NCBI GenBank assembly: GCA_035295125.1
Contig: DATGJP010000102.1
Span: 124,001 to 188,000 of the forward strand
Source of the DNA: JAICMB01 sp035295125
GTDB lineage: Bacteria; Acidobacteriota; Terriglobia; Bryobacterales; Bryobacteraceae
Direction: 5' to 3'
Length of the DNA stretch: 64,000 nt
Under the pieces are notes generated by a model. It had not been told where the DNA came from. It saw only the letters and a list, made by a program, of their open reading frames with translations, and did not search any database. This document shows positions 34,554 to 44,605 of this stretch, in pieces (the stretch's first letter is position 1; each line of letters opens with the position of its first letter). Made by a program: the position numbers and the translations under genes.

Positions 34554-36701
34554 ATGGGTAGAACCATACTGCCTGGGCGGCCGTATCCGCAAGGGGCAAC
34601 TTGGGATGGCACGGGTGTAAACTTTGCCCTCTATTCCGAGAACGCGGAGCACGTTGAACTCTGCCTCTTCGATCAGAGAGATTCCGCGAACTGCGAATCT
34701 ATCGGTGTCCGTGAGCGCACAGCCCACGTCTGGCATTGTTACCTTCCTAACATTTTACCCGGCCAGTTTTATGGCTACCGCGTACATGGTCCCTATGACC
34801 CAAAGCGCGGCTTGCGTTTTAACCCCGCGAAGCTCTTAATTGATCCTTATGCATTAGCGATAGCGGGCAATGTTGACTGGCAACAGCCGATCTTCCCATA
34901 TAAGCTGGGTGATCCTGCCGAGGACTTCGCCAATGACGATCGTGACGACGCGAGCGGCATGCCGAAGAGCGTCGTCATCAGCCCCTATTTCGATTGGGAG
35001 CACGACCGCCTGCCCAAGACTCCTCTCAGCGACTCCATCATCTATGAAGTCCACGTCAAGGGCTTTACCCATTGCCACCCTGATATACCGGAAGAACTGC
35101 GCGGCACCTACGCGGGAATGGCATCGAAGCCGGCCATCTCTTATCTGAAGAAGCTGGGCATTACGGCCGTTGAGCTCATGCCGATTCACGACATCCTCGA
35201 TGACAAGCATCTCGTCGACAAAGGATTGCGTAACTACTGGGGATACAACACCACGAATTTCTTCTCTCCGGCTGCGCGGTATGCCAGTTCCGGCGACACC
35301 GGCGGCCAGGTTGCCGAGTTCAAGTCGATGGTAAAGGCCCTCCATCGCGAAGGCATCGAAGTGATTCTCGACGTCGTGTACAACCACACCTCGGAAGGCA
35401 ACCACATGGGTCCCATGCTTAGCTTCCGGGGGGTCGATAATCCCACGTACTATCGGCTCGTGCACGACGATCAGCGTTACTACATGGACTACACGGGAAC
35501 CGGCAATAGCCTCAATGTCCGCCACCCGCAGGTCCTGAAACTGATCATGGACAGCCTGCGCTACTGGGTGCAGGAGATGCATGTCGACGGCTTCCGCTTC
35601 GATCTCGCTGCAACTCTGGCCCGCGAGTTACAAGACGTCGACCGCCTGTCGGCCTTCTTCGACATCATCAACCAGGACCCCGTCATCTCGCAGGTTAAGT
35701 TGATTGCCGAACCCTGGGACGTGGGCGAAGGCGGCTACCAGGTCGGCAAATTCCCCGTGTTGTGGGCCGAGTGGAACGGAAAGTATCGCGATACCCTCCG
35801 GCGTTATTGGAAAAGCGATTATGGCCAGCTCTCCGATCTCGCGTACCGGCTCACCGGCAGCAGCGACCTGTATCAGCAGGACGGTCGCAGGCCTTACGCC
35901 AGCATCAATTTTGCTACCGCGCACGATGGTTTCACGCTCAACGACCTTGTCAGCTACAACGATAAACACAACGAAGCGAACCACGAAGACAACCGCGACG
36001 GCACCAACGAAAACTACTCCTGGAACCTGGGCGTTGAGGGTCCCACGACCGATCCGGAGATCAACGAACTGCGGGAGCGGCAGAAGCGGAATTTCCTTGC
36101 GACGCTCCTTCTTTCACAGGGCGTGCCCATGATTCTCGGAGGCGACGAGATCAGCCGCACGCAAAACGGCAACAACAACGCCTATTGCCAGGACAACCCC
36201 ATCACCTGGTACCACTGGGATCTCGACGATCAGAAGCTGTCGCTACTTGAGTTCACGCGCAAACTGATCGCGATGCGGAAGGAACATCCCAACTTCCATC
36301 GGCGCAAGTTCTACCAGGACCGCAGCATCCGGCGCTCCGACATCAAGGACATTATGTGGCTGCGTCCCGACAGCGAGGAGATGACCGACGAAGAGTGGCA
36401 TGCCGGATGGGTGCGCTGTCTCGGCGTCCTGCTCAATGGCGAAACGCTGGATCACGTGGATGACAACGGCGAGCCAATCGTGGATGACACCTTCGTGATT
36501 ATGTTGAACTGTCACCACGAGCCGATTAGTTTCTTCCTGCCGCCGTCCCCTCACGGCCACGAGTGGGAAATCGTCATCGACACGAACGATCCGGAGCAGA
36601 CCATTCAAAGGGTGGTTCGCCCGGGCAAGGCTGTCGAACTTGTACGCCAGTCACTTGTGATTGTGCGCGAAACACGGCCCATCCCCGTGAGGGCGATTTG
36701 A
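34554..36701 (+). CDS. glgX: glycogen debranching enzyme (isoamylase type)
   Basis: 715 residues, full length. AAGGA precedes ATG 34554. The CBM48 early-set domain opens with GRPYPQGATWDGTGVNFALY. The GH13 barrel shows region I DVVYNHTSEGNH near 273, region II GFRFDLAATL near 346 with the nucleophile Asp, region III LIAEPWDVG near 383 with the acid Glu, and region IV INFATAHDGFTL near 457. It hydrolyses alpha-1,6 branches of glycogen limit dextrins. No other glycogen gene is adjacent. The downstream gene begins 15 bases after the stop, across a palindrome. Confidence 0.96.
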   Translation: MGRTILPGRPYPQGATWDGTGVNFALYSENAEHVELCLFDQRDSANCESIGVRERTAHVWHCYLPNILPGQFYGYRVHGPYDPKRGLRFNPAKLLIDPYALAIAGNVDWQQPIFPYKLGDPAEDFANDDRDDASGMPKSVVISPYFDWEHDRLPKTPLSDSIIYEVHVKGFTHCHPDIPEELRGTYAGMASKPAISYLKKLGITAVELMPIHDILDDKHLVDKGLRNYWGYNTTNFFSPAARYASSGDTGGQVAEFKSMVKALHREGIEVILDVVYNHTSEGNHMGPMLSFRGVDNPTYYRLVHDDQRYYMDYTGTGNSLNVRHPQVLKLIMDSLRYWVQEMHVDGFRFDLAATLARELQDVDRLSAFFDIINQDPVISQVKLIAEPWDVGEGGYQVGKFPVLWAEWNGKYRDTLRRYWKSDYGQLSDLAYRLTGSSDLYQQDGRRPYASINFATAHDGFTLNDLVSYNDKHNEANHEDNRDGTNENYSWNLGVEGPTTDPEINELRERQKRNFLATLLLSQGVPMILGGDEISRTQNGNNNAYCQDNPITWYHWDLDDQKLSLLEFTRKLIAMRKEHPNFHRRKFYQDRSIRRSDIKDIMWLRPDSEEMTDEEWHAGWVRCLGVLLNGETLDHVDDNGEPIVDDTFVIMLNCHHEPISFFLPPSPHGHEWEIVIDTNDPEQTIQRVVRPGKAVELVRQSLVIVRETRPIPVRAI

Positions 36702-36702
36702 T

Positions 36703-36726
36703 TCGCAGGCCATGCCATGCCTGCGA
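36703..36726. repeat. palindrome spanning the RND adaptor start codon
   Basis: Perfect 8-bp stem TCGCAGGC / GCCTGCGA with an 8-base loop. The arms are identical to those of the palindrome at 4160-4179. The apparent adaptor ATG at 36717 lies at the loop edge, so the first residues MPARL would come from the element; ATG 36741 is the next choice. Confidence 0.75.
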
Positions 36727-37940
36727 GACTCAATACCCGAATGAGACGGTTGTGGCTCTGGGTGGCCCTGCTTCTGGTTGCCGCCATCGCCGTCTTCTGG
36801 ATGGCCGGGCCACGCCGTACGCACGCGAAATCGCCGTCTGAACCAGCAAACAAGTCAGCCACCGGAAAATCCGGGAAGGGCCGCGGGAACGGCCCGGTCG
36901 AGGTTCCTGTCGCGGCGGCAACAATCAAGCGCGGCGATATGCCGGTCTATCAGGTCGGGCTTGGTTCGGTGATCGCCTACTATACCGTCACTTTGCACAC
37001 ACGCGTGGACGGCGAAGTGATGAACATCCCGGTCCGTGAAGGCGACAACGTTAAGAAGGGGCAACTTCTGGCCCAGATCGACCCGCGCCCCTTTGAAGTC
37101 CAACTGGAACAGGCGCAGGGGCAGATGGCCCGCGATCAGGCGCTCCTCTCGAATGCCCGTCTCGACCTGCAGCGTTATGAAACGCTGGTTCAACAGGACG
37201 CGATTCCGAAACAGCAGCTCGACACCCAGGTATCAACGGTTGCGCAATACGAGGGGGCGGTCAAGCAGGATCAAGGCACGATCGACAATGCCAAACTGCA
37301 ACTGGTGTACGCGCGGATCACCGCCCCGTTCGACGGCCGGATCGGCTTGCGTCAGGTCGATCCCGGCAACATCGTGCACGCCGCCGACACAAATGGCCTG
37401 TTCGTGCTCACGCAGTTGCAGCCTATTGCCGCTCTGTTCACGATTCCGGAAGATAATATCCCGCCCGTTGTGCAGAAGCTGAAGGCGGGTGCAAAGTTGC
37501 CCGTGGTCGCCTACAACCGCGACTACTCTAAAACGCTGGACACTGGCTACCTCGAGACGATCGATAACGAAATTGATCCGCAGACCGGCACCTCGCGGCT
37601 GAAAGCGATATTCCCCAACCGCAGCGGCGTGCTGTTCCCGAACGAGTTCGTCAACATACGAGTGCTGGTCGACACTCTTCATAACCAGGTGATCGCCCCG
37701 GCAGTCGCCATTCAACGCGGCCAGCAAGCGACATTTGTTTACCTTATTAAGGCGGATAGCACGGTGGAAGTGCGCCCGGTCACGGTGGGTGTCACCGCGG
37801 ATGAGAATGTCGTCATTCAAAGCGGTCTCGAAGGCGGTGAGTCCGTTGTTGTTGATGGCGCGGACAAGCTGGAGGCCGGCAGCAAGGTGCGAGTCCGGCC
37901 GCCCACCGCCGGATCACAATCGGGAGGCCAAAGTCATTGA
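36717..37940 (+). CDS. RND efflux periplasmic adaptor (MdtA-like)
   Basis: 407 residues; the true start may be ATG 36741 (MRRLWLWVALLLV), since the first codons lie in a palindrome. An N-terminal membrane anchor is followed by a lipoyl/barrel-sandwich half (TRVDGEVMNIPVREGDNVKK), a helical hairpin (QLEQAQGQMARDQALLSNA) and the second half (QLVYARITAPFDGRIGLR). A beta-barrel and membrane-proximal domain complete the HlyD/RND adaptor fold. It joins the two inner-membrane pumps encoded next to an outer-membrane channel. No TolC-like gene is present in the window. The stop overlaps the first pump start by four bases. Confidence 0.93.
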   Translation: MPARLNTRMRRLWLWVALLLVAAIAVFWMAGPRRTHAKSPSEPANKSATGKSGKGRGNGPVEVPVAAATIKRGDMPVYQVGLGSVIAYYTVTLHTRVDGEVMNIPVREGDNVKKGQLLAQIDPRPFEVQLEQAQGQMARDQALLSNARLDLQRYETLVQQDAIPKQQLDTQVSTVAQYEGAVKQDQGTIDNAKLQLVYARITAPFDGRIGLRQVDPGNIVHAADTNGLFVLTQLQPIAALFTIPEDNIPPVVQKLKAGAKLPVVAYNRDYSKTLDTGYLETIDNEIDPQTGTSRLKAIFPNRSGVLFPNEFVNIRVLVDTLHNQVIAPAVAIQRGQQATFVYLIKADSTVEVRPVTVGVTADENVVIQSGLEGGESVVVDGADKLEAGSKVRVRPPTAGSQSGGQSH

Positions 37941-40900
37941 GCCCGTCGCGCATTTTTATCCTTCGGCCCATCGCGACGTCTCTGCTCATGGCCGCCATTG
38001 TTCTGGTCGGTGTTGTTGCGTTCCGTCAGTTGCCGGTCTCCGCTCTTCCGCAGGTCGATTATCCAACGATTGAAATCCAGACGTTCTATCCGGGCGCGAG
38101 CCCTGAGGTGATGTCGTCATCCGTCACGGCGCCGCTCGAACGCCAGTTTGGACAGGTGCCCGGCCTTGCACAGATGACTTCCGTCAGCTCGTTTGGAAGC
38201 TCGCTGATCACGCTGCAGTTCAACCTGAATCTGAATATCGATATCGCCGAGCAGGACGTGCAAGCGGCCATTAACGCTGCCACGACCTTCCTGCCGCGCG
38301 ACTTGCCGGTGCCGCCTGTTTACAGCAAAACCAACCCCGCCGATACACCCATTCTCACGCTCGCATTGACTTCGGCCACCTTACCGCTGCCCACCGTCGA
38401 GGAATTGGCGGAGACGCGCCTGGCCCAGAAGATTTCGCAAGTCCCCGGCGTCGGCCTGGTGAATATCAGCGGAGGCCAGCGGCCGGCGGTACGCGTACAG
38501 GCGAATCCGGTGGCGCTGGCATCCTATGGGCTGAGCCTGGAGGACCTCCGCACCGCGTTGAGCCAGGCCAATGTCGACCAGGCCAAGGGTAATCTCGATG
38601 GCCCGCACCAGGCGTGGACGATAGGGGCCAATGACCAGCTCATATCGGGAGCGCAATACCGGCCGATCATCATCGCGTATCGCAATGGCGCGCCCGTGCG
38701 TCTTGCCGATGTCGCCACCGTGGTCGACAGCGCGGAAAACGTCAAGCAGGCAGCCTGGGTGAACACCACGCCGTCTGTCCTTCTGAACATTCAACGCCAG
38801 CCCGGCACCAACATCATCGGCGTTGTGAACAGCATCGAGCAAATCCTGCCGCAACTCAAGGCGACCCTGCCCGCCGCGGTCGACCTCTCGATCGTTTCCG
38901 ATCGAACCACAACGATCCGCGCCTCGGTCAGCGACGTTGAGTTTGAGCTGCTGCTCACAGTCGGGCTGGTGGTTCTCGTAATTTTCCTGTTCCTGCGAAA
39001 TCTCTCGGCGACTATCATTCCCGGCATCGCGGTGCCGCTTTCACTCGTCGGAACGTTCGGCGTGATGTACCTGCTCGGCTACAGCCTCGACAACCTGTCG
39101 CTGATGGCGCTGACGATTTCAACCGGCTTCGTCGTCGACGACGCCATCGTAATGATCGAGAACATTTCGCGCTACATCGAAATGGGCGATACGCCACTCG
39201 ACGCGGCGCTAAAGGGCTCTTCAGAAATCGGCTTCACCATTATTTCGCTGACCGTGTCGCTGATTGCCGTCTTGATTCCGCTGTTGTTCATGGGCGACAT
39301 TGTCGGGCGTCTCTTCCGTGAATTCGCTGTTACGCTGGCCACCACCATCATTGTTTCGGCTATTGTTTCGCTGACGCTGACTCCCATGATGGCGTCGAAA
39401 CTCCTGCACCATAAGCCGGAACACGAGCAGGGACGCTTCTATCGCGCCTCCGAGCGCGCCTTCGAAGCCGCTATCGCCAAGTACGGAGACTGGCTGCGTT
39501 TTGTCCTGCGTCACGAGACCGCCACGATCCTCGTAGCGGTTGCCACGTTAGCCGCCACCATTCTGCTGTTCATGATCATTCCCAAGGGTTTCTTTCCCGT
39601 GCAGGATACCGGGATGATCCTGGGCCTCTCCGAGGCGCCGCCGGACATTTCCTTCGCGGACATGGAGCGCAAGCAGCAGGAACTGGTTTCCGTGATTCTA
39701 AAGGATCCGGCCGTCGATAAGCTCGCTTCCTTCATCGGAGTCGACGGCACGAACACCACCGCCAATGGCGGCCGCATTCAAATCGCGCTGAAGCCGCTCG
39801 ATGAGCGCAAGATCAGCGCCTCCGATATCATTCGACGTCTCGCGCCCAAAGTCGCCCAGGTCACCGGCATTTCACTTTACATGCAGCCGGTACAGGATCT
39901 GACTGTTGAAAACCGCGTCAGCCGCACACAATACCAGTACTCCATCGAGACCGCGGACTCCAATGAACTGAACGTGTGGACCGAGCGGCTAATGGAAAAG
40001 ATGCGTACCATCCCGCACCTGGTGGACGTCGCCAACGATCAACAGAATGGCGGCCTTGGCCTGCTGCTCAACATCGATCGCGACACCGCATCACGTTTCG
40101 GTATCACGCCACAGAATATCGACGACACGCTCTACGACGCCTTTGGGCAGCGCCAGGTCTCAACCATCTTCACGCAGCTCAACCAATATCATGTCGTCCT
40201 GGAGAGCAATCCCAGGTGGCAGCGAAACCTGGCCGATCTCCACGGCATTTACATTCGCACGTCATCGGGAATGGAAGCTCCGCTCGACACCTTCGTGCGT
40301 GCCCAGGAGATCTCGGTACCGCTCGTGATCAACCACCAGGGGCAGTTCCCAGTCGTTACACTGTCGTTCAACCTGGCTCCCCATGCCTCACTTGGCGACG
40401 CAGTGGACTCGGTCGAAAATGCCACCAAGGAAATCGGCCTTCCGCCCAGCATTCAGGCCTCTTTCCAGGGAACGGCACACGCATTCGAAGCCTCGCTCGC
40501 CAATGAACCGATCCTGATTCTTGCCGCGATTATCACGGTTTATATCGTCCTGGGCGTGCTCTACGAAAGCTACATCCATCCCATCACCATCCTTTCGACG
40601 CTACCCTCCGCCGGCGTGGGCGCGCTGCTCGCCCTGATCATTTGCCGCCAGGACTTCAGTGTCATTGCTCTCATCGGAATCATTCTGCTGATCGGCATCG
40701 TAAAGAAGAACGCCATCATGATGATCGACTTCGCGCTGGAAGCGGAGCGCGTCGAAGGAAAGTCGCCGCGAGACTCAATCTATCAGGCCTCGCTCTTACG
40801 GTTCCGGCCCATCATGATGACCACCATGGCGGCTCTGCTGGGCGGCGTCCCGCTGGCGCTGGGCAGCGGCATGGGGGCGGAACTCCGCCGGCCCCTCGGA

Positions 40901-41053
40901 ATTACGATCATCGGCGGCCTCATCTTTAGCCAGGTGCTGACGCTGTTCACGACCCCGGTGATCTACCTCGGTTTCGATCGCATTGCGTACTGGATCGCGC
41001 GCCATCGGCGTACCCACGGCCCGCGTCAACTGAGCCTTCCGGAAATGTCATGA
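37937..41053 (+). CDS. RND efflux permease (MdtB-like)
   Basis: 1038 residues from a TTG at 37937 that overlaps the adaptor stop (TTGA). Full-length HAE1-type RND pump with 12 membrane helices and two large periplasmic loops. The proton-relay aspartates are in TM4, GFVVDDAIVMIENI. It starts SPSRIFILRPIATSLLM and contains FPVQDTGMILG and KKNAIMMIDFALEAER. With the next gene it would form a mixed MdtBC-type trimer driven by proton flux. Substrates of MdtBC in other bacteria include bile salts and novobiocin, but specificity here is unknown. The stop overlaps the next start by four bases. Confidence 0.94.
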   Translation: MSPSRIFILRPIATSLLMAAIVLVGVVAFRQLPVSALPQVDYPTIEIQTFYPGASPEVMSSSVTAPLERQFGQVPGLAQMTSVSSFGSSLITLQFNLNLNIDIAEQDVQAAINAATTFLPRDLPVPPVYSKTNPADTPILTLALTSATLPLPTVEELAETRLAQKISQVPGVGLVNISGGQRPAVRVQANPVALASYGLSLEDLRTALSQANVDQAKGNLDGPHQAWTIGANDQLISGAQYRPIIIAYRNGAPVRLADVATVVDSAENVKQAAWVNTTPSVLLNIQRQPGTNIIGVVNSIEQILPQLKATLPAAVDLSIVSDRTTTIRASVSDVEFELLLTVGLVVLVIFLFLRNLSATIIPGIAVPLSLVGTFGVMYLLGYSLDNLSLMALTISTGFVVDDAIVMIENISRYIEMGDTPLDAALKGSSEIGFTIISLTVSLIAVLIPLLFMGDIVGRLFREFAVTLATTIIVSAIVSLTLTPMMASKLLHHKPEHEQGRFYRASERAFEAAIAKYGDWLRFVLRHETATILVAVATLAATILLFMIIPKGFFPVQDTGMILGLSEAPPDISFADMERKQQELVSVILKDPAVDKLASFIGVDGTNTTANGGRIQIALKPLDERKISASDIIRRLAPKVAQVTGISLYMQPVQDLTVENRVSRTQYQYSIETADSNELNVWTERLMEKMRTIPHLVDVANDQQNGGLGLLLNIDRDTASRFGITPQNIDDTLYDAFGQRQVSTIFTQLNQYHVVLESNPRWQRNLADLHGIYIRTSSGMEAPLDTFVRAQEISVPLVINHQGQFPVVTLSFNLAPHASLGDAVDSVENATKEIGLPPSIQASFQGTAHAFEASLANEPILILAAIITVYIVLGVLYESYIHPITILSTLPSAGVGALLALIICRQDFSVIALIGIILLIGIVKKNAIMMIDFALEAERVEGKSPRDSIYQASLLRFRPIMMTTMAALLGGVPLALGSGMGAELRRPLGITIIGGLIFSQVLTLFTTPVIYLGFDRIAYWIARHRRTHGPRQLSLPEMS

Positions 41054-44000
41054 ACCTGTCGGCGCCGTTCATTCACCGGCACGTTGCGACATCGCTCCTA
41101 ACCGTATCGGTGGCCCTTGTGGGAGCAATTGCTTTCCGCCTGCTCCCGGTCGCGCCCCTGCCGGAAGTCGACTTCCCGACCGTCCAAGTCTCCGCGGGCC
41201 TCCCTGGCGCCAGCCCCGACACCATGGCTTCGTCTGTAGCCACGCCTCTGGAGCGGCAATTTGGCCGCATCGCGGGCATCACCGAGATGACCTCCAGCAG
41301 CGGCCTCGGGTCAACGAGCATTACTCTGCAATTTGACCTCAGCCGCGATATCAACGCGGCCGCTCGCGACGTCCAGGCGGCAATCAATGCCGCGAGGTCC
41401 AATCTTCCCGCGGACCTGCCCAGCAATCCGCGCTACCGCAAGGTGAATCCGGCGGATGCGCCGGTCCTGATTCTTGCCTTGACATCCGATGTGAAGGATC
41501 AGGCCCAGATGTACGATGCCGCGTCGTCCATCCTGGCTCAAAAGCTCTCACAGGTCGCCGGCGTCGGACAGGTGACCGTAGGCGGCAGTTCTCTTCCGGC
41601 GGTGCGCGTCGACCTCGACCCCGGAGTCGTGGATCGATACGGACTCTCGCTCAGCCAGGTCGCGACGGCTCTGACGAACGCCAACGCCCATAGCCCGACC
41701 GGCGAGCTTACCAATAATCGTCAGGCCTGGCAGTTGCGCACAACCGACCAGTTGCTCAAGGCAGATCAATATAAGTCCCTCATCGTCGCCTACAGGAACG
41801 GCGCCCCCATCCGAATCTCGGATCTGGGCACCACGGCCGACTCAGTCGAGGATCTTCGAAACGCCGGGCTCTCCAATGGCAAACCGTCCGTATTGATCAT
41901 CGTGTTTCGACAGCCGGGAGCAAACATCATCGAAACCGTCGATCGCGTCTATGCGCTCCTGCCGCAGCTTCGAGCCTCAATTTCCCCTTCCATTCATGTC
42001 GACGTGGCGGTGGACCGCACCACGACAATTCGGGCCTCTGTGCGCGACGTAGAACGCACGCTGCTGATCTCGACAGGCCTCGTGATTCTTGTGGTCTTTG
42101 TTTTCCTGCGAAATGTCTGGGCTACGGTGATTCCCAGCATCGCCGTTCCGGTGTCCCTGATCGGAACGTTCGCGGTAATGTACGTCGCCGGGTATTCGCT
42201 CGACAACCTCTCTCTGATGGCGCTGACCATTTCGACTGGCTTCGTCGTGGACGACGCGATCGTCGTAATCGAGAACATCACGCGCTACCTGGAGGAAGGC
42301 ATGGACCCGTTCCAGGCCGCCCTGCGCGGCTCCAGCGAGATTGGGTTCACCGTTCTGTCCATGAGCATCTCGCTGGTTGCCGTCTTCATTCCCATTCTGC
42401 TGATGGGCGGAATTGTCGGACGTCTCTTCCGCGAATTTGCAGTGACGTTGTCGGTTGCCATCGCCGTCTCGCTGGTGGTCTCGCTCACCACGACACCTAC
42501 GATGTGCGCGCACCTGCTGCGGCACACCCCGCCCGAAAAACACGGCTGGGCGTATCGCACCAGCGAAAAGGGATTCGACTGGATTCTGAACACTTATGCA
42601 AAAGCACTGCGCGGCGTGCTCCGTCACCCTGCCTTGACGCTGCTGGTGCTGCTGATCACGATCGGCGTCAACGTTTACCTGTATGCGCGTGTACCGAAGG
42701 GCTTCTTTCCACAACAGGACACCGGCCGCCTTACCGGCAACATCCTGGCGGACCAGAGCATCTCGTTCCAGGCAATGAAGAAGAAAGTGACCGCATTCGT
42801 GCATGTGGTCATGTCGGACCCCGCGGTGCAAAATGTCGTCGCGTTTACCGGAGGGTCCAGCGCGAACACCGGCAGGATGTTCGTTTCCTTGAAGGATCTG
42901 GATCAGCGCAAGATCAGCGCGGACGAGGTGATTGGAAGAATACGCCGCAAGACCGTGGGCATCCCCGGCGCCACCTTGTTCCTTCAAGCCGTCCAGGATA
43001 TTCGCGTGGGCGGGCGCGCCAGCAATGCCCAGTATCAGTACACGCTGCAAAGCCAGGACCTGACTCAACTCAACCACTGGGCGCCTCTCCTGTTGGACAA
43101 GCTGAAAACATCGCGGCAGCTTGCTGATTTAAACATCGATCAGCAGATTCATGGATTGCAGGCCTACCTGGAGGTCGACCGCGATACCGCATCCCGACTG
43201 GGACTCTCGGCTCAAGCGGTCGATCAGGCGCTGGCGCAAGCATTCGGACAGGCGCAGGTGTCGGTGATGTACACGCAACTGAACCAGTATCACGTGGTGA
43301 TGGAGGTAAATCCGGAATTCGCTCAAACACCGGACGTTCTAAAGAACATTTATGTGGTGCCTCCTCCGCCGCCCAGTTCAACACCAACAACGCCCACGGC
43401 GGCGCCCGCGTCTACGACAAGCACTACAATTCCGCCTCCAGCGGCCGCCAGGCCGATTGCAACGTCGCCTTTGCCGCCCGCAACGACTCTCGCCGCCGCT
43501 CTGACGAGCGCTTCCTCGTCCGGGCGCTCGCCGACCTCCACTGGCGCGGGCTCTATTACCATCTCGCCGCCATCCACCACCATCAACTCCCAGGTGTCAC
43601 AGCCAATCCCGCTGGCGGCATTTACTCGTTTCCAGCCGACGAACACTCCTCTTGCGGTGAATCATCAGGGCCAGTTTCCGTCAATTACGCTCTCGTTTAA
43701 CCTGCCTCCCGGAGTTGCACTCGGACAGGCAACACAGCTTATTTCAAGGGCGGAGGAGGAACTCGGCATTCCGTCGTCGGTGCAAGGCGAGTTCTCCGGG
43801 ACGGCGCAGGTCTTTCAATCCTCGCTTGCGAGCGAGCCGATCCTCATCGCAACGGCCTTGATTGCGGTGTACATCGTGCTGGGAGTTCTCTACGAGAGCT
43901 ACGTGCATCCGCTGACGATTCTCTCGACATTGCCGTCGGCCGGAGTTGGCGCGCTGCTCGCGCTGCTGCTCACCGGAACGGAGCTGAGCGTGATCGCGTT

Positions 44001-44388
44001 GATCGGGATCATTCTCCTGATTGGTATTGTCAAGAAAAACGCCATCATGATGATCGATTTCGCCCTGGACGCCGAACGCCGCGGAGGTAAGGACTCGCGG
44101 GACGCGATCTACGAAGCGTGCTTGCTGCGCTTCCGGCCCATCACGATGACGACCATGGCGGCCATGCTTGGCGCACTTCCGCTGGCATTGGGTACGGGGA
44201 CCGGATCCGAACTTCGCCGCCCCCTGGGCATCACCATCATTGGCGGGCTGATCGTCAGCCAGGCGCTCACGCTGTTCACAACACCGGTCGTCTATCTCTT
44301 CCTCGACCGCCTGCGGCTGCGGTTCCAAAATCTGCGGGGAAAGGCCGAGATCGGCCCCATGCCGGCGCCCGTCGAGGGCACCGATTAG
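41050..44388 (+). CDS. RND efflux permease (MdtC-like) with Pro/Thr/Ser-rich insertion
   Basis: 1112 residues, about 75-85 longer than MdtC relatives. Core motifs are intact: FIHRHVATSLLTVSVALVG at the start, GFVVDDAIVVIENI in TM4, FFPQQDTGRLTGN, and KKNAIMMIDFALDAER. The extra length is a low-complexity stretch at about residues 771-853 (VVPPPPPSSTPTTPT and onward, rich in P, T, S, A) inside the second periplasmic loop, just before the conserved PLAAFTRFQ and VNHQGQFPS. It would project from the porter or docking domain. Start overlaps mdtB by four bases. It is the third gene of the efflux operon, and it is followed by a twin palindrome and a convergent gene. Confidence 0.94.
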   Translation: MNLSAPFIHRHVATSLLTVSVALVGAIAFRLLPVAPLPEVDFPTVQVSAGLPGASPDTMASSVATPLERQFGRIAGITEMTSSSGLGSTSITLQFDLSRDINAAARDVQAAINAARSNLPADLPSNPRYRKVNPADAPVLILALTSDVKDQAQMYDAASSILAQKLSQVAGVGQVTVGGSSLPAVRVDLDPGVVDRYGLSLSQVATALTNANAHSPTGELTNNRQAWQLRTTDQLLKADQYKSLIVAYRNGAPIRISDLGTTADSVEDLRNAGLSNGKPSVLIIVFRQPGANIIETVDRVYALLPQLRASISPSIHVDVAVDRTTTIRASVRDVERTLLISTGLVILVVFVFLRNVWATVIPSIAVPVSLIGTFAVMYVAGYSLDNLSLMALTISTGFVVDDAIVVIENITRYLEEGMDPFQAALRGSSEIGFTVLSMSISLVAVFIPILLMGGIVGRLFREFAVTLSVAIAVSLVVSLTTTPTMCAHLLRHTPPEKHGWAYRTSEKGFDWILNTYAKALRGVLRHPALTLLVLLITIGVNVYLYARVPKGFFPQQDTGRLTGNILADQSISFQAMKKKVTAFVHVVMSDPAVQNVVAFTGGSSANTGRMFVSLKDLDQRKISADEVIGRIRRKTVGIPGATLFLQAVQDIRVGGRASNAQYQYTLQSQDLTQLNHWAPLLLDKLKTSRQLADLNIDQQIHGLQAYLEVDRDTASRLGLSAQAVDQALAQAFGQAQVSVMYTQLNQYHVVMEVNPEFAQTPDVLKNIYVVPPPPPSSTPTTPTAAPASTTSTTIPPPAAARPIATSPLPPATTLAAALTSASSSGRSPTSTGAGSITISPPSTTINSQVSQPIPLAAFTRFQPTNTPLAVNHQGQFPSITLSFNLPPGVALGQATQLISRAEEELGIPSSVQGEFSGTAQVFQSSLASEPILIATALIAVYIVLGVLYESYVHPLTILSTLPSAGVGALLALLLTGTELSVIALIGIILLIGIVKKNAIMMIDFALDAERRGGKDSRDAIYEACLLRFRPITMTTMAAMLGALPLALGTGTGSELRRPLGITIIGGLIVSQALTLFTTPVVYLFLDRLRLRFQNLRGKAEIGPMPAPVEGTD

Positions 44389-44448
44389 GGATATTGCGCC
44401 CCTCGAAGATTTGGATGACGGAAGGAAAGGTGGATGAAAACCGGTAGC

Positions 44449-44486
44449 GCAGCCTTCAGGCTGCCCATATGCCGGCTGAAGCCGGC
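44449..44486. repeat. twin palindromes between convergent genes
   Basis: Two hairpins 6 bases apart: GCAGCCT / AGGCTGC (44449-44464) and GCCGGCT / AGCCGGC (44471-44486), each a 7-bp stem with a 2-base loop. They lie in the 217-base gap between the RND operon and phhA, which otherwise shows no gene. They may terminate both transcripts. Confidence 0.75.
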
Positions 44487-44605
44487 GATATGAGCCTGCC
44501 TTGGGAAGTCAACAGAAATGGGCCAGTAACTACATCTGCGCCATCGGTTCGTTTTTTGGGTTACGCTATGCCGCTTTGTGGAACAGGTTCAGCCTATCCG
44601 TTCTT

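Noticed and set aside
41977..43077. A 366-codon minus-strand open frame within the second RND permease
   Set aside because: Antisense to a well-conserved permease; the product is His/Gln/Arg-rich without family features, as expected of a GC-rich shadow frame.
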